A DNA stretch of 64,000 bases from Alphaproteobacteria bacterium (GTDB taxonomy: Bacteria > Pseudomonadota > Alphaproteobacteria > RF32 > CAG-239), in NCBI GenBank assembly GCA_015062305.1, contig SUUX01000005.1, positions 22,572-86,571 on the forward strand, in the 5' to 3' direction. Below, in pieces: positions 27,983-37,418 of the stretch. Both the position numbers and the translations under genes were made by a program. Under the pieces are notes generated by a model, which was not told the DNA's origin, searched no databases, and worked only from the letters and a program-made list of their open reading frames with translations. Positions within the stretch are counted from its first letter, which is position 1, and each line of letters opens with the position of its first letter.

Positions 27983-30253
27983 TTATACTTTTGTGAGGTA
28001 TGAGCCTAAAAGTTTTTTTATTTGTCCGTTATCAAAGCAAACTTGGCAGGAGTTTCCATTTATGGCAACGATTTTGCCGTAACCAAAGGTTTCGTGATAT
28101 ACTTTGGTGCCTATTAGACTTGCATTACCAGTGCAATAACTATCATGGCTACGGACGTAGCTATAACGAGGGTCGAGATCATATGTTGTATCCTCCTGGT
28201 TGTAATTGTTATATTGTTTAGGTTTGTATGTATTTTCAGCATAATAATTTGTGCTTTTATTGCATATTTCTATATTTGAAGGGGGCAGTTCATTGATAAA
28301 ACGAGATGGTAGGTTGTTTTGCCATTGGCCATATACTTTGCGGTTGTGAGCCATGGATATTTGTAGGTGTTGTTTGGCTCTAGTGATGGCAACGTAAGCC
28401 AGACGGCGTTCTTCCTCCAGAGCTTCAGCCCCATTTTCATCAAGACTACGTTGATGAGGAAACAGACCTTCTTCCCAACCGGGAAGAAAGACAATATCAA
28501 ACTCAAGTCCTTTGGCAGAGTGTAGAGTTATGAGCATTACTTTATTGTCGGTAGATATATCATCTTTATCCATGACAAGACTGACGTGATCCATAAAAGT
28601 TGCTAATGATGGATATTTTTCGGTGTCGCTCATAACGTTTATGAGTTCTTTTAGGTTTTCTAGGCGGCCAGGTGCTTCTACGGATTTATCGGATTTTAGC
28701 ATATCCAGATATCCGCTGGCCTCTAAAACTTCTGAAGCTATTTCATCTGGAGTTTCGGCGGCAAGCATTTTTCTCCACTCAGAAAAATTATTTAGCAATT
28801 CTTGTAGAGAGTTTTTTAGTTTGCCGCTGACATTATTATTGGCAACCAAATGTTTTATTGCTTGGTACATTGAACAGCCTTGATTGCGGGCTTCTGTTTG
28901 AAATTTTTCAACAGATTTTGCGCCAATGCCTCTGGCAGGTTTATTGATGATGCGTTCTAAGGCTAAATCGTCATTAGGTTGCAGAATCACTCGAAAATAA
29001 GCTAGCGCATCTCTGATTTCGGCTCGTTCATAAAATTTTAGTCCGCCAATAACTTGATATGGAATTGCTTCTGCAATAAATTTTTCTTCAAACTCACGGG
29101 TTTGGGCAGCGGTTCGGACCAAAATTGCCATTTGAGAGTACTCAAATCCGGAGCGCCTGAAGTCTGAAATTTTATTAATAACAAGAGAAGCTTCTTCTTC
29201 ACCGTTGAAAGTGCTGATGATTTTTATTTTGCTGTTTTCTGTTTTTTGAGCCGGTGAATTTTCGGCAACTTTTAGAGTTTTTCCTAAGCGTCCGGTATTG
29301 TGGCTGATGAGACAAGATGCTGCTGCTAAAATATTGGCTGTTGAACGATAGTTCCGTTCTAGTCTGATGGTTATAGCATCACTAAAATCTTTGTTGAAGC
29401 GTAATATGTTTTCTATTTCTGCGCCTCGCCAAGAATATATAGATTGGTCATCATCACCAACACAGCATAGGTTGCGATGTTTTTGTGATAATATTCTGAT
29501 AAGCATGTATTGACTTACATTGGTATCTTGATATTCATCTACCATAATATATTTGAAACGATTTTGATATTTTTCTAAAATATCTTTGTGTTCCATGAGA
29601 ATTTTTAGAGCTAAAAGGATTATGTCTCCAAAGTCTACACAGTTTAGTTCTTGTAGTCGAGATTGATATAATTTGTATATTTGCGTTAATGTATTTTCTT
29701 TGAACTCTGTACCTATTTTTTCAACACAAATACCTTTATCTTTCCAGCGGCAAATCTTGTCTAAAACAGCTTGAGGGGGGTATTTTTTTGTATCAATATT
29801 ATTAGCTTCCATTAGTTGTTTGATTAGCCGTTTTTGGTCGTCTTCTGATAAAATTGTAAAGTTAGAGCTTAGTCCGACTAGTTCTGCGTGGTTTCTGAGT
29901 ATTTTTACACATATACTGTGAAAGGTTCCGAGCCAAACGGAGTTTGCCGAATCTCCGATAAGTTTTTCTACTCTTTCTCTCATTTCTCTGGCGGCACGAT
30001 TGGTAAAGGTAACAACTAAGCACTCCCAAGGGTTTGCCAGATGTTGGGATAATATATATGCTAATCTGGTGGTGAGAACTTTGGTTTTGCCAGTGCCCGC
30101 ACCAGAGAGAACCAGGACAGGCCCCTGGGTTGTTTGAACTGCCAGTTTTTGCTCAGGGTTTAGCATATCTAACCAAGGCCTTGCAGGCATTAGCGCACTA
30201 ATGTTATCGAAGGTTGGAGCTTCAGATGTTTCTAAATCAAAAATATTATCCAT
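27983..30253 (-). CDS. UvrD/PcrA-type ATP-dependent DNA helicase
   Basis: LNPEQKLAVQTTQGPVLVLSGAGTGKTKVLTTR; VDEYQDTNVSQY; GDDDQSIYSWRGA; TLHSAKGLEFDIVFLPGWEEGLFPHQR. Confidence 0.94.
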   Translation of the reverse strand: MDNIFDLETSEAPTFDNISALMPARPWLDMLNPEQKLAVQTTQGPVLVLSGAGTGKTKVLTTRLAYILSQHLANPWECLVVTFTNRAAREMRERVEKLIGDSANSVWLGTFHSICVKILRNHAELVGLSSNFTILSEDDQKRLIKQLMEANNIDTKKYPPQAVLDKICRWKDKGICVEKIGTEFKENTLTQIYKLYQSRLQELNCVDFGDIILLALKILMEHKDILEKYQNRFKYIMVDEYQDTNVSQYMLIRILSQKHRNLCCVGDDDQSIYSWRGAEIENILRFNKDFSDAITIRLERNYRSTANILAAASCLISHNTGRLGKTLKVAENSPAQKTENSKIKIISTFNGEEEASLVINKISDFRRSGFEYSQMAILVRTAAQTREFEEKFIAEAIPYQVIGGLKFYERAEIRDALAYFRVILQPNDDLALERIINKPARGIGAKSVEKFQTEARNQGCSMYQAIKHLVANNNVSGKLKNSLQELLNNFSEWRKMLAAETPDEIASEVLEASGYLDMLKSDKSVEAPGRLENLKELINVMSDTEKYPSLATFMDHVSLVMDKDDISTDNKVMLITLHSAKGLEFDIVFLPGWEEGLFPHQRSLDENGAEALEEERRLAYVAITRAKQHLQISMAHNRKVYGQWQNNLPSRFINELPPSNIEICNKSTNYYAENTYKPKQYNNYNQEDTTYDLDPRYSYVRSHDSYCTGNASLIGTKVYHETFGYGKIVAINGNSCQVCFDNGQIKKLLGSYLTKV

Positions 30254-30327
30254 TGCTAATCTTCTTGTTTTTTTTATTATAAGGCAATATATATATTATT
30301 GATGCTGTTGTCAAAAGGAGAATTGTT

Positions 30328-31266
30328 ATGCCTAGAACTATTGGTGGAAAATTTGTTACTCAAGCATCTTCTGTAGCGCAAGAAGGTGATGATGCATGGC
30401 ACAATGGTGATTATGATGTTGCTCGTAGTTGTTATGAAAAAGCAGCCGGTTTGTTTGCTGATAGCGGAGATGATGAAGGTGAAGCTTTTATCTTATTTAG
30501 ACTCGGAGATTTAGAGTTAAGCTTGGATAATTTTGACAAAGCTGAGAGTGTGTTAAGAGCTGCTGCAGAATTGGTTAAAAATAAAGATTATGCGCAAAGC
30601 ACATTTGGTGAAATATTAACCAGACTTGCAAAGTTGGAGGCATCTAGAGGAAAACCTCATGAGGCTTTGCAATATATTAAAGATGCCAGAGGTGTTTTGG
30701 AGAGCATTGATAATAAAAATTTGCTCGGAGATGTATATGATTTGGAGGCCTATGTATATTTGTTGGAAGGGCGAGAAAAAGATGCGTTGAAGACTTATAA
30801 AAAAGCAGCTGAGATGTTTAGGTTGGATAATGTTACTCTGAAAGAGGCCTCAGTTTTAAGAGCGATTGCCAGAATCGAAATGAAAAATAAGAGTTATGAT
30901 GAAGCTCATGATGTGTTGGAGCGATGTAGAGATTTATATCGAGAGAACGGCGATTTATTAGGAGAAGCTTCTGCGTTGTCGGCCATCGGATGTTTGCGTT
31001 ATATCATAAGAGATATTGAAAATGCTCGCAAAGCTTTGATGAAGTCTGTATATTTGTATGGCAAGGTAGACCATCATTATGCAGAGGCAGAATCGCTTTT
31101 GTATTTGGCTAGAGTTGAGGCTATAGACAAACATTTGGGCGATTTTGAAAGAGCCAAATCTCATTACAAACGCTCAATTGAGTTGTTTGATTTTTTGGAT
31201 AATCAAATGATGAAGAATTCAGTTTTGGAAGAATATAATAATTTTTTGAATCGTTGCATGGGGTAA
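30328..31266 (+). CDS. TPR-repeat protein
   Basis: Multiple TPR-like helices (YDVARSCYEKAAGLFADSGDDEGEA, EALQYIKDARGVLESI, KDALKTYKKAAEMF, FERAKSHYKRSIELF). Confidence 0.85.
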   Translation: MPRTIGGKFVTQASSVAQEGDDAWHNGDYDVARSCYEKAAGLFADSGDDEGEAFILFRLGDLELSLDNFDKAESVLRAAAELVKNKDYAQSTFGEILTRLAKLEASRGKPHEALQYIKDARGVLESIDNKNLLGDVYDLEAYVYLLEGREKDALKTYKKAAEMFRLDNVTLKEASVLRAIARIEMKNKSYDEAHDVLERCRDLYRENGDLLGEASALSAIGCLRYIIRDIENARKALMKSVYLYGKVDHHYAEAESLLYLARVEAIDKHLGDFERAKSHYKRSIELFDFLDNQMMKNSVLEEYNNFLNRCMG

Positions 31267-31278
31267 AAGGAGATAATT

Positions 31279-32241
31279 ATGTCGAATGTGCGTGCTAAAA
31301 TTATAGAACTCAAAAATTTTATGGATGCGAAAATTATCGGTCAACAAGATTTGGTAAATAAATTGATTATTACTTTGTTGGCAGATGGAAATGCTTTGGT
31401 GGAAGGGGCTCCTGGATTGGCTAAGACAAAGGCGATTAAGACGTTGTCTTCTTCAATTAAGGCTCAATATAATCGTATTCAATTTACACCTGACTTGTTA
31501 CCGTCAGATGTGACAGGAAGTGAGATATATGTTGCTTCTAAAGGTGAGTTCGAATTTAGAAAAGGTCCGATTTTTGCTAATTTGATTTTGGCAGATGAAA
31601 TTAACAGAGCCCCGGCAAAAGTGCAATCTGCTTTGCTGGAAGCAATGGCAGAGAGACAAGTTAGTGTGGGGGGTAAAAAATATGAATTGCCAGAATTGTT
31701 TATGGTGCTGGCAACTCAGAATCCTATTGAGCATGAGGGAACCTATAATTTGCCAGAAGCTCAATTAGACAGGTTTTTGATGTATATAAAAATTGACCAG
31801 CCGGATGCAGAGTCTGAAAAGAAAATATTGAGATTGGTAAGAGATGAAATATCGTTTGCAAACAAACAAGTAGCGCCAATGTTGGAAATAGATGATGTAC
31901 TGAATGCGAGAAAAGATGCTTTGAAAGTGCATATGAGTGAACAAGTTGAAGAGTATTTGGTGCAATTGATTATGGCAACCAGACATCCGGAAAAATATGA
32001 TGCTAAAATGGCCGGATATGTTATGTTTGGAGCAAGCCCCAGAGCAACTTTGGCTTTGGATAGATGTGCGAAAATCCATGCATGGTTAAGAGAAAAAGAT
32101 TTTGTTAGTCCTGAAGATATTCAAGCTGTTGTATATGACATATTACGTCATAGAATTATTTTGTCCTTTGAAGCGCAAGCAGAGGGAGTTACAACAGATG
32201 CTGTGATAAGCCGACTGTTAAAGTTGGTGCCTTTGCCGTAG
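31279..32241 (+). CDS. MoxR-family AAA+ ATPase
   Basis: LVEGAPGLAKTKAIKTLS; IQFTPDLLPSDVTGSEIY; ADEINRAPAKVQSALLEAMAERQVSVGG; ATQNPIEHEGTYNLPEAQLDRFL. Confidence 0.95.
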   Translation: MSNVRAKIIELKNFMDAKIIGQQDLVNKLIITLLADGNALVEGAPGLAKTKAIKTLSSSIKAQYNRIQFTPDLLPSDVTGSEIYVASKGEFEFRKGPIFANLILADEINRAPAKVQSALLEAMAERQVSVGGKKYELPELFMVLATQNPIEHEGTYNLPEAQLDRFLMYIKIDQPDAESEKKILRLVRDEISFANKQVAPMLEIDDVLNARKDALKVHMSEQVEEYLVQLIMATRHPEKYDAKMAGYVMFGASPRATLALDRCAKIHAWLREKDFVSPEDIQAVVYDILRHRIILSFEAQAEGVTTDAVISRLLKLVPLP

Positions 32242-32251
32242 AGGAAATAAG

Positions 32252-33190
32252 ATGGTTTTTAAACGTTGGTTTGGTCATCGGAAGAATAAAAAAGAAGAAA
32301 ATGGTTTGAATGCCTCTTTAGATGCATTGATGGCAATGCGTAAATATACTCCTTTTGTGCAAGGTTTTAATCGTATGAGGACATTTTCTTGTCAAACAGG
32401 TGATATAAAATCGGCTTTTAAGGGAAGAGGAATTGAATTTGAAGAAATCAGAACTTATAATTTTGGTGATGATGTCAGAGATATTGATTGGCGTGTTACG
32501 GCAAGAAAAGATGTGCCTTATACAAAAGTTTATACCGAAGAAAAAGATCATGAAGTATATGTGTGGTTGGATTTGTCTGCTCCAATGCTTTTTGGAAGCA
32601 AAAAAGAGCTAAAATCTGTGAGCGCATCAAAGTTAGCAGCTCTTTTGGGATGGTTGGCTTTGGAAAATAAAGATAGATTCGGATGTGTTATTTTTAATGG
32701 ACGAAGTTCTAGTTTGTTTAAGCCTCAAAATAGCAGAACTCAATTGATGGCAATATTGAAAAAAATGGCCAAAGAAGGAGTTGAAGTTTTAAAAAATCCG
32801 ATGTTGGAAGAAAAAGAACTAGTGAAATCCTTGAAATTGTTGGAACAAAATGCCAAAAACAAGGCGACTGTTTTTATGATAAGTGATTTTATTTCTATGG
32901 GAGATGAAGTGGCTAAACAATTGTCATACATAGCAAAAAGAAGCCAATTATATCTTATTAATGTATTTGATGCTTTGGAAGAAAATCCGCCTAAGGCAGG
33001 AGAATATATGGTAGAATATCTGGGAAAAAGGCTGATATTTGATAGTGCGCCTAAAGGATATAAGCATGATTATTTTGCATATTTTGCACAGAAAAGAAAA
33101 AAGTTACGAGATTTTTGTCGGCGCTTTAACTGTAGATTGGCTGAATTTAGAACAGATATGGATATTGTAAAAAATTTGAATTTCATGTAG
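32252..33190 (+). CDS. DUF58 domain protein
   Basis: FKGRGIEFEEIRTYNFGDDVRDIDWRVTARKDVPYTKVYTEEKDHEVYVWLDLSAPM; partner of MoxR. Confidence 0.92.
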   Translation: MVFKRWFGHRKNKKEENGLNASLDALMAMRKYTPFVQGFNRMRTFSCQTGDIKSAFKGRGIEFEEIRTYNFGDDVRDIDWRVTARKDVPYTKVYTEEKDHEVYVWLDLSAPMLFGSKKELKSVSASKLAALLGWLALENKDRFGCVIFNGRSSSLFKPQNSRTQLMAILKKMAKEGVEVLKNPMLEEKELVKSLKLLEQNAKNKATVFMISDFISMGDEVAKQLSYIAKRSQLYLINVFDALEENPPKAGEYMVEYLGKRLIFDSAPKGYKHDYFAYFAQKRKKLRDFCRRFNCRLAEFRTDMDIVKNLNFM

Positions 33191-33272
33191 CAGGAATCTT
33201 GACAAAATTTGATTAATATGATAATTTTGGATGTATAATTATTTTGTAACTTATCATAGAGAAGAGAAACAC

Positions 33273-34241
33273 ATGGTAAAATCTAACGACAATACATCTT
33301 ATAAAAGAGGGCAAGAACTGCTTGATCAAGGTATGTACCGAGAAGCGGTGGAACAATTTGACGCAGCAATTAAAGAACAGCCAGATTCCTGGAAGTCATT
33401 GAATTCTAAAGGGTTTGCATATCAGAAACTCAGCCGTTATACAGAGGCTGTGGAGTGTTTTGATCAGGCCTTGGTGTTGAACCCTAATTCTGTAGAAGTT
33501 TTAAATAACAAAGGTGTAACATTAAGTATGCGCGGATTGTATAAAGATGCAATCCAGTGTTTTAATGAAGCTTTTGCTTTGGACAAGACTTCTTTGGAAG
33601 CATTGAACGGAAAAGCTATTGCGTTGCAGCATATGTTTGCATATAAAGAAGCTTTGGATGTGTTGGAAGAAGCAATGAAGATAGATAATAAACACGCTCA
33701 GACTTTGTTGAGTGTGGCTGTTACATTGCAGAAACTTAAGCAATATGATCGTGCGATCTCTTTCTTTAAGAAAGTTTTGGCGACAGATAAAAATAATATA
33801 AAGGCTTGGAATGGTGTTGGTGTTACATATCAGTTGATGGGGGATAATAACTCAGCCATTAAATGTTTCACTAAAATATTGAATATAGATAGCAGAGAAA
33901 TACAAGCTTGGATTAGTATCGGTTTTGTTTATCAGAAAATGATGAAGTTTAATGATGCGCTTAAATGTTACAAAAAAGCGCAGTTGATTATTGGTAGCAG
34001 ATATCACCATAAATTGTATGATGGTTTGGCTAGTTGCTTGACTAAATTATCAGAATTTGATCAGGCAATTGATGTTTATCAGCAGATATTTCAGAGAGAA
34101 GAAGGTAAGAAAAAATGGGATGCTCAGCGTTCTATGAAGTTTGTAAATAAGTTGAAGCGCAAAAAAGCAATCGGAACGTTGCAGAGTTTGGTGCCGGCTG
34201 ATGAGCCGTCAGATGAAACAGCAGAAGAACCAACTGAATAG
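33273..34241 (+). CDS. TPR-repeat protein
   Basis: Regular 34-aa repeats, e.g. AVECFDQALVLNPNSVEVLNNKGVTLSMRGLYKDAIQCFNEAFALD; downstream of DUF58. Confidence 0.9.
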   Translation: MVKSNDNTSYKRGQELLDQGMYREAVEQFDAAIKEQPDSWKSLNSKGFAYQKLSRYTEAVECFDQALVLNPNSVEVLNNKGVTLSMRGLYKDAIQCFNEAFALDKTSLEALNGKAIALQHMFAYKEALDVLEEAMKIDNKHAQTLLSVAVTLQKLKQYDRAISFFKKVLATDKNNIKAWNGVGVTYQLMGDNNSAIKCFTKILNIDSREIQAWISIGFVYQKMMKFNDALKCYKKAQLIIGSRYHHKLYDGLASCLTKLSEFDQAIDVYQQIFQREEGKKKWDAQRSMKFVNKLKRKKAIGTLQSLVPADEPSDETAEEPTE

Positions 34242-34257
34242 GTGTTTGATTAAATTA

Positions 34258-34288
34258 AAAAGGGCTGCATTTGCAGCTCTTTTTTTTG
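34258..34288 (+). terminator. Rho-independent terminator
   Basis: AGGGCTGC-ATTT-GCAGCTCT-TTTTTTT. Confidence 0.88.
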
Positions 34289-34357
34289 AGGATTGTTGAA
34301 ATTTGTACAATTGTGATTATTTGTAAGCTGAGAGTTAATATTTTGGGAGATAAAATT

Positions 34358-34567
34358 ATGGGAACATTTTTTAAGTATGTATTTTATGCAATATTGCTTG
34401 TTGTTCTTTACTTGGTAGGTAAAGGTATTTATGACGGAGCAATTAATGAACAAACAACTGTTGGTGCCGTGATGGAACAAGTTGGTGATGGAGGAAAACA
34501 AATGGCTAAAGATGGAGTAAAAGCAGTTGATAATGCTGTAAATGGTATAGAGAAAAAATCTGAATAG
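34358..34567 (+). CDS. small single-TM protein (69 aa), uncharacterised
   Basis: MGTFFKYVFYAILLVVLYLVGKGIYDGAINEQTT...; flanked by terminators on both sides. Confidence 0.65.
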   Translation: MGTFFKYVFYAILLVVLYLVGKGIYDGAINEQTTVGAVMEQVGDGGKQMAKDGVKAVDNAVNGIEKKSE

Positions 34568-34582
34568 TTTATAAAAACAATA

Positions 34583-34616
34583 AAAAACCGAGAGTGTTAT
34601 GGCTCTCGGTTTTTGT
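34583..34616. terminator. bidirectional terminator
   Basis: ACCGAGAG-TGTTATGG-CTCTCGGT with flanking A- and T-runs. Confidence 0.9.
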
Positions 34617-34629
34617 GCATTGACATTTG

Positions 34630-34869
34630 TTAGTCAAAAATTTCTTTGATTTCTATGTCTATGACTTCGGCAGGATCGTATAGTCTTTCTTCTGCACATG
34701 GATATAATCCTTGAGCATTTTTGCCGGTGATGTCCACTCCGTTAGGGTTGTATTTGCTACCGGTTAATTTGTGAATACCATCAGGATTAAATCCTTCATA
34801 GTCATCTCCAAAGGGATCTCGTCCATTGGGGCCATAGCCTTCAAAATCTAGAGTTTGTGTTTTATCCAT
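34630..34869 (-). CDS. small protein with repeated G-[YF]-x-P-[ND]-G motifs
   Basis: MDKTQTLDFEGYGPNGRDPFGDDYEGFNPDGIHKLTGSKYNPNGVDITGKNAQGLYP...; terminator downstream, palindrome upstream. Confidence 0.65.
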   Translation of the reverse strand: MDKTQTLDFEGYGPNGRDPFGDDYEGFNPDGIHKLTGSKYNPNGVDITGKNAQGLYPCAEERLYDPAEVIDIEIKEIFD

Positions 34870-34896
34870 AATTGTTTTGTTTAAATAATTGTTATA

Positions 34897-34917
34897 ATAT
34901 CCTTAGTCTGAGGATAT
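34897..34917. promoter_or_regulatory. 21-bp near-perfect palindrome upstream of the 79-aa minus-strand gene
   Basis: ATATCCTTAGTCTGAGGATAT (ATATCCT-n-AG-n-CT-n-AGGATAT). Confidence 0.45.
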
Positions 34918-34968
34918 GCTATTATATTTAAAAGGGGATGTAAATATAAAAGTCAGAAAAAAGCGGTA

Positions 34969-35397
34969 TTATACCAATTTATCAACATCAATTAGATGTT
35001 CATTTTTTTCATAGAAGTGTTTTAGATAATTACGTCCAGTTCTTTCCAATTCTTCATCGTGAATAATAGATTGGTTGTTGTCATATACACTAACTTTATG
35101 ACTGGTATGATCGGGAGGTGTTTCTGAATCGAAAACACCACTGGCTGCAAGGGCGCTAATACTATTTTGGACATAGGCAGATGATGGAGAAAAATCAGAA
35201 TTTTCTTCTTCGGATTGGTGAGAAGCATAGTATTCCGGCTGTTTGTGATGTTCACCAGCCTCATCTCGCACCAAAACATTGTTTTGAGTGTCTATAACCT
35301 CTACAAACTGTGTTTTTTGACCATTAGCACTATAACTACGCTCCGTTCTTGGAGAAGATGTAGAAGTGCCAACTTTTCTGGTGGCTCCTATACTCAT
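34969..35397 (-). CDS. uncharacterised hydrophilic protein (142 aa)
   Basis: Open frame MSIGATRKVGTSTSSPRTERSYSANG...; no family recognised. Confidence 0.55.
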   Translation of the reverse strand: MSIGATRKVGTSTSSPRTERSYSANGQKTQFVEVIDTQNNVLVRDEAGEHHKQPEYYASHQSEEENSDFSPSSAYVQNSISALAASGVFDSETPPDHTSHKVSVYDNNQSIIHDEELERTGRNYLKHFYEKNEHLIDVDKLV

Positions 35398-35500
35398 ATG
35401 GTTTCTCCATACTAAGAATTGGGCTTTATTCTCTACCCTATTATTTGTATTGTATCACAAAAAAAATAAATTTGCAATAAAAACAGAACATTGCATGATT

Positions 35501-36715
35501 TTATGATTTTTTTTGTAAAACAGAAACAAAAAAACCATCTGTGTTTGTTTGGTAGGGAGACATTCTGAGCATGAATTTGTTGGAAGATGGATATGGAGTT
35601 GAAATATGTTTTTTCCATATTTGAGAAATATCTGCTAAGCTAAATTCTGGGTGAACAGATAGGAAATGATTTATGATATGCTCATTTTCGGCATCGAGGA
35701 TAGAGCAAGTTATGTAAATTATACGTCCATTTGTTTTGGTTTTTGTAGTTGCCAGTTCTAGCAGATTTTTTTGAGTTGTATTAAGGTGTTTGATTTGTGT
35801 TGTGTTGAGACGGAATTTGGCATCTGGAGAACGTCTCCATGTTCCGGTGCCGGAGCAGGGTGCGTCTATAATAAAGCGATCAAAATCTTTATCAGAATCG
35901 GCAATGATGTCTGTTAACTCTATGTTTTTGACATTTAGGCGTGCAATGCGTGGCTTGATCGCATCTAGGCGTTTGGCATTTATGTCGTGAGCCAATATAG
36001 TTCCTTGGTTGTTTAGAATGTGAGAAAGGGCAAGGCTCTTGCCTCCGGCGCCACAGCAATAGTCTATAATTTTGTGTTGTGGATGGGCATCACATAAAAT
36101 GGCAGCAATTTGAGAGGCTTCATCTTGGACTTCCAGTTTTCCTTCTTGAAAAGCAATGCAGTTATTTATATTGATTCTTTCTTTTATTCTGATGCCATAA
36201 GGAGAATATGGGGTGGGAGAAGCTTCGATTCCTTCGGCTTTTAATTGTTGTATAATATCTGTGGTTGTCGAATTATGAACCCTAAAATCAGCGCAAGCCG
36301 GTTGATTGAGGCTTTTGAAAAATTCGATGTTAGGGTTTTGTGCGAATATCCATTGTGGACATTCTGCTTCTATATAATCAGGATAGGGATTGGTGTTTTC
36401 GGTAGAAAGCCATTTTTTTTCGGCTTCTGTTAAGGGTGAAATTCCGTATTGAGAACCATCAAACAGGGCGTGGATGTGTGCTTTGTTATGCCATAGAAGA
36501 ATTTTACGAGCATCTGTGCTGTTGGTGTCAAACTCTAGTTTGTGTCGATTGCGAATGATGTTCCAGACTTCTTCTGATATAAAGCGACGGTCTTTGGAAC
36601 CAATAAATTTGTGTGAACGCATATATTCGTTGATGATGTTGTCGGCAGGTCTTTTGTCTTGAAATATTTCAGAAAGCAAATCTAAAACGGCTTGATAACG
36701 AGCACCAGTTTGCAT
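35501..36715 (-). CDS. RsmB/NOP-type rRNA (cytosine-5) methyltransferase
   Basis: IIDYCCGAGGKSLALSHILNNQGTILAHDINAKRL; IIDAPCSGTGTWRRSPD; GRIIYITCSILDAENE. Confidence 0.93.
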   Translation of the reverse strand: MQTGARYQAVLDLLSEIFQDKRPADNIINEYMRSHKFIGSKDRRFISEEVWNIIRNRHKLEFDTNSTDARKILLWHNKAHIHALFDGSQYGISPLTEAEKKWLSTENTNPYPDYIEAECPQWIFAQNPNIEFFKSLNQPACADFRVHNSTTTDIIQQLKAEGIEASPTPYSPYGIRIKERININNCIAFQEGKLEVQDEASQIAAILCDAHPQHKIIDYCCGAGGKSLALSHILNNQGTILAHDINAKRLDAIKPRIARLNVKNIELTDIIADSDKDFDRFIIDAPCSGTGTWRRSPDAKFRLNTTQIKHLNTTQKNLLELATTKTKTNGRIIYITCSILDAENEHIINHFLSVHPEFSLADISQIWKKHISTPYPSSNKFMLRMSPYQTNTDGFFVSVLQKKS

Positions 36716-37413
36716 TATTGTATTCCTTTTTTGTAGCCTTGTGCAACAAGATAAGTCTCAGGTGATGAAGATCTGCTGGCATCTGGTTTGAAGTGGGTAA
36801 CTTTGGTAAAATGTTTTTTGGCATCATTAAGAAGAGATGCTTCGGCACCTCCTTGAAAAACTTTAGCTATAAATATGCCTCCTTCTGCTAAAACTTCTTT
36901 GGCAAATTCATAAGCTGCTTCGACCAAACCAATGGTGCGAAGATGGTCTGTTTGTTGGTGGCCGGTGGTATTGGCAGCCATGTCACTCATAACAATGTCT
37001 GCTTCTCCGTTGAGGAGTTTTTTTAGGTTGTCGGGAGCGACGGGTAGAGTGAAGTCAAGGCAAATCAAGCTGGCTCCTTCTATGGGGGCTGTTTCTAAAA
37101 TATCAATTCCAACTACTTGACCACTACCTTTGTTGCGTTGGACTGCAACTTGTGTCCATCCTCCGGGAGCACAACCAAGGTCGACAATAGTTTTTCCTTT
37201 GCCTAAAAATTTGTATTTTTCATCTAGCTGGATTAGTTTGAATGCGGCACGAGAACGATAACCTAAACGCTTGGATTCTGCAACGTAGGGGTCATTTAGT
37301 TGACGTTCTAACCATTGATTAGATGATTTTTTGCGATATTTTGATGTTTTTACTCTGACAGCCAGTTGATGGCGTCCGGTAATTTTTTGAGCTGATTTGG
37401 TTAGTTTTTTCAT
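36715..37413 (-). CDS. rlmE: 23S rRNA (uridine-2'-O)-methyltransferase RlmE/FtsJ
   Basis: RSRAAFKLIQLDEKYKFLGKGKTIVDLGCAPGGWTQVAV; DIVMSDMAANTTGHQQTDHLRTIGLVEAAYEFA. Confidence 0.95.
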   Translation of the reverse strand: MKKLTKSAQKITGRHQLAVRVKTSKYRKKSSNQWLERQLNDPYVAESKRLGYRSRAAFKLIQLDEKYKFLGKGKTIVDLGCAPGGWTQVAVQRNKGSGQVVGIDILETAPIEGASLICLDFTLPVAPDNLKKLLNGEADIVMSDMAANTTGHQQTDHLRTIGLVEAAYEFAKEVLAEGGIFIAKVFQGGAEASLLNDAKKHFTKVTHFKPDASRSSSPETYLVAQGYKKGIQ

Positions 37414-37418
37414 GGCTA

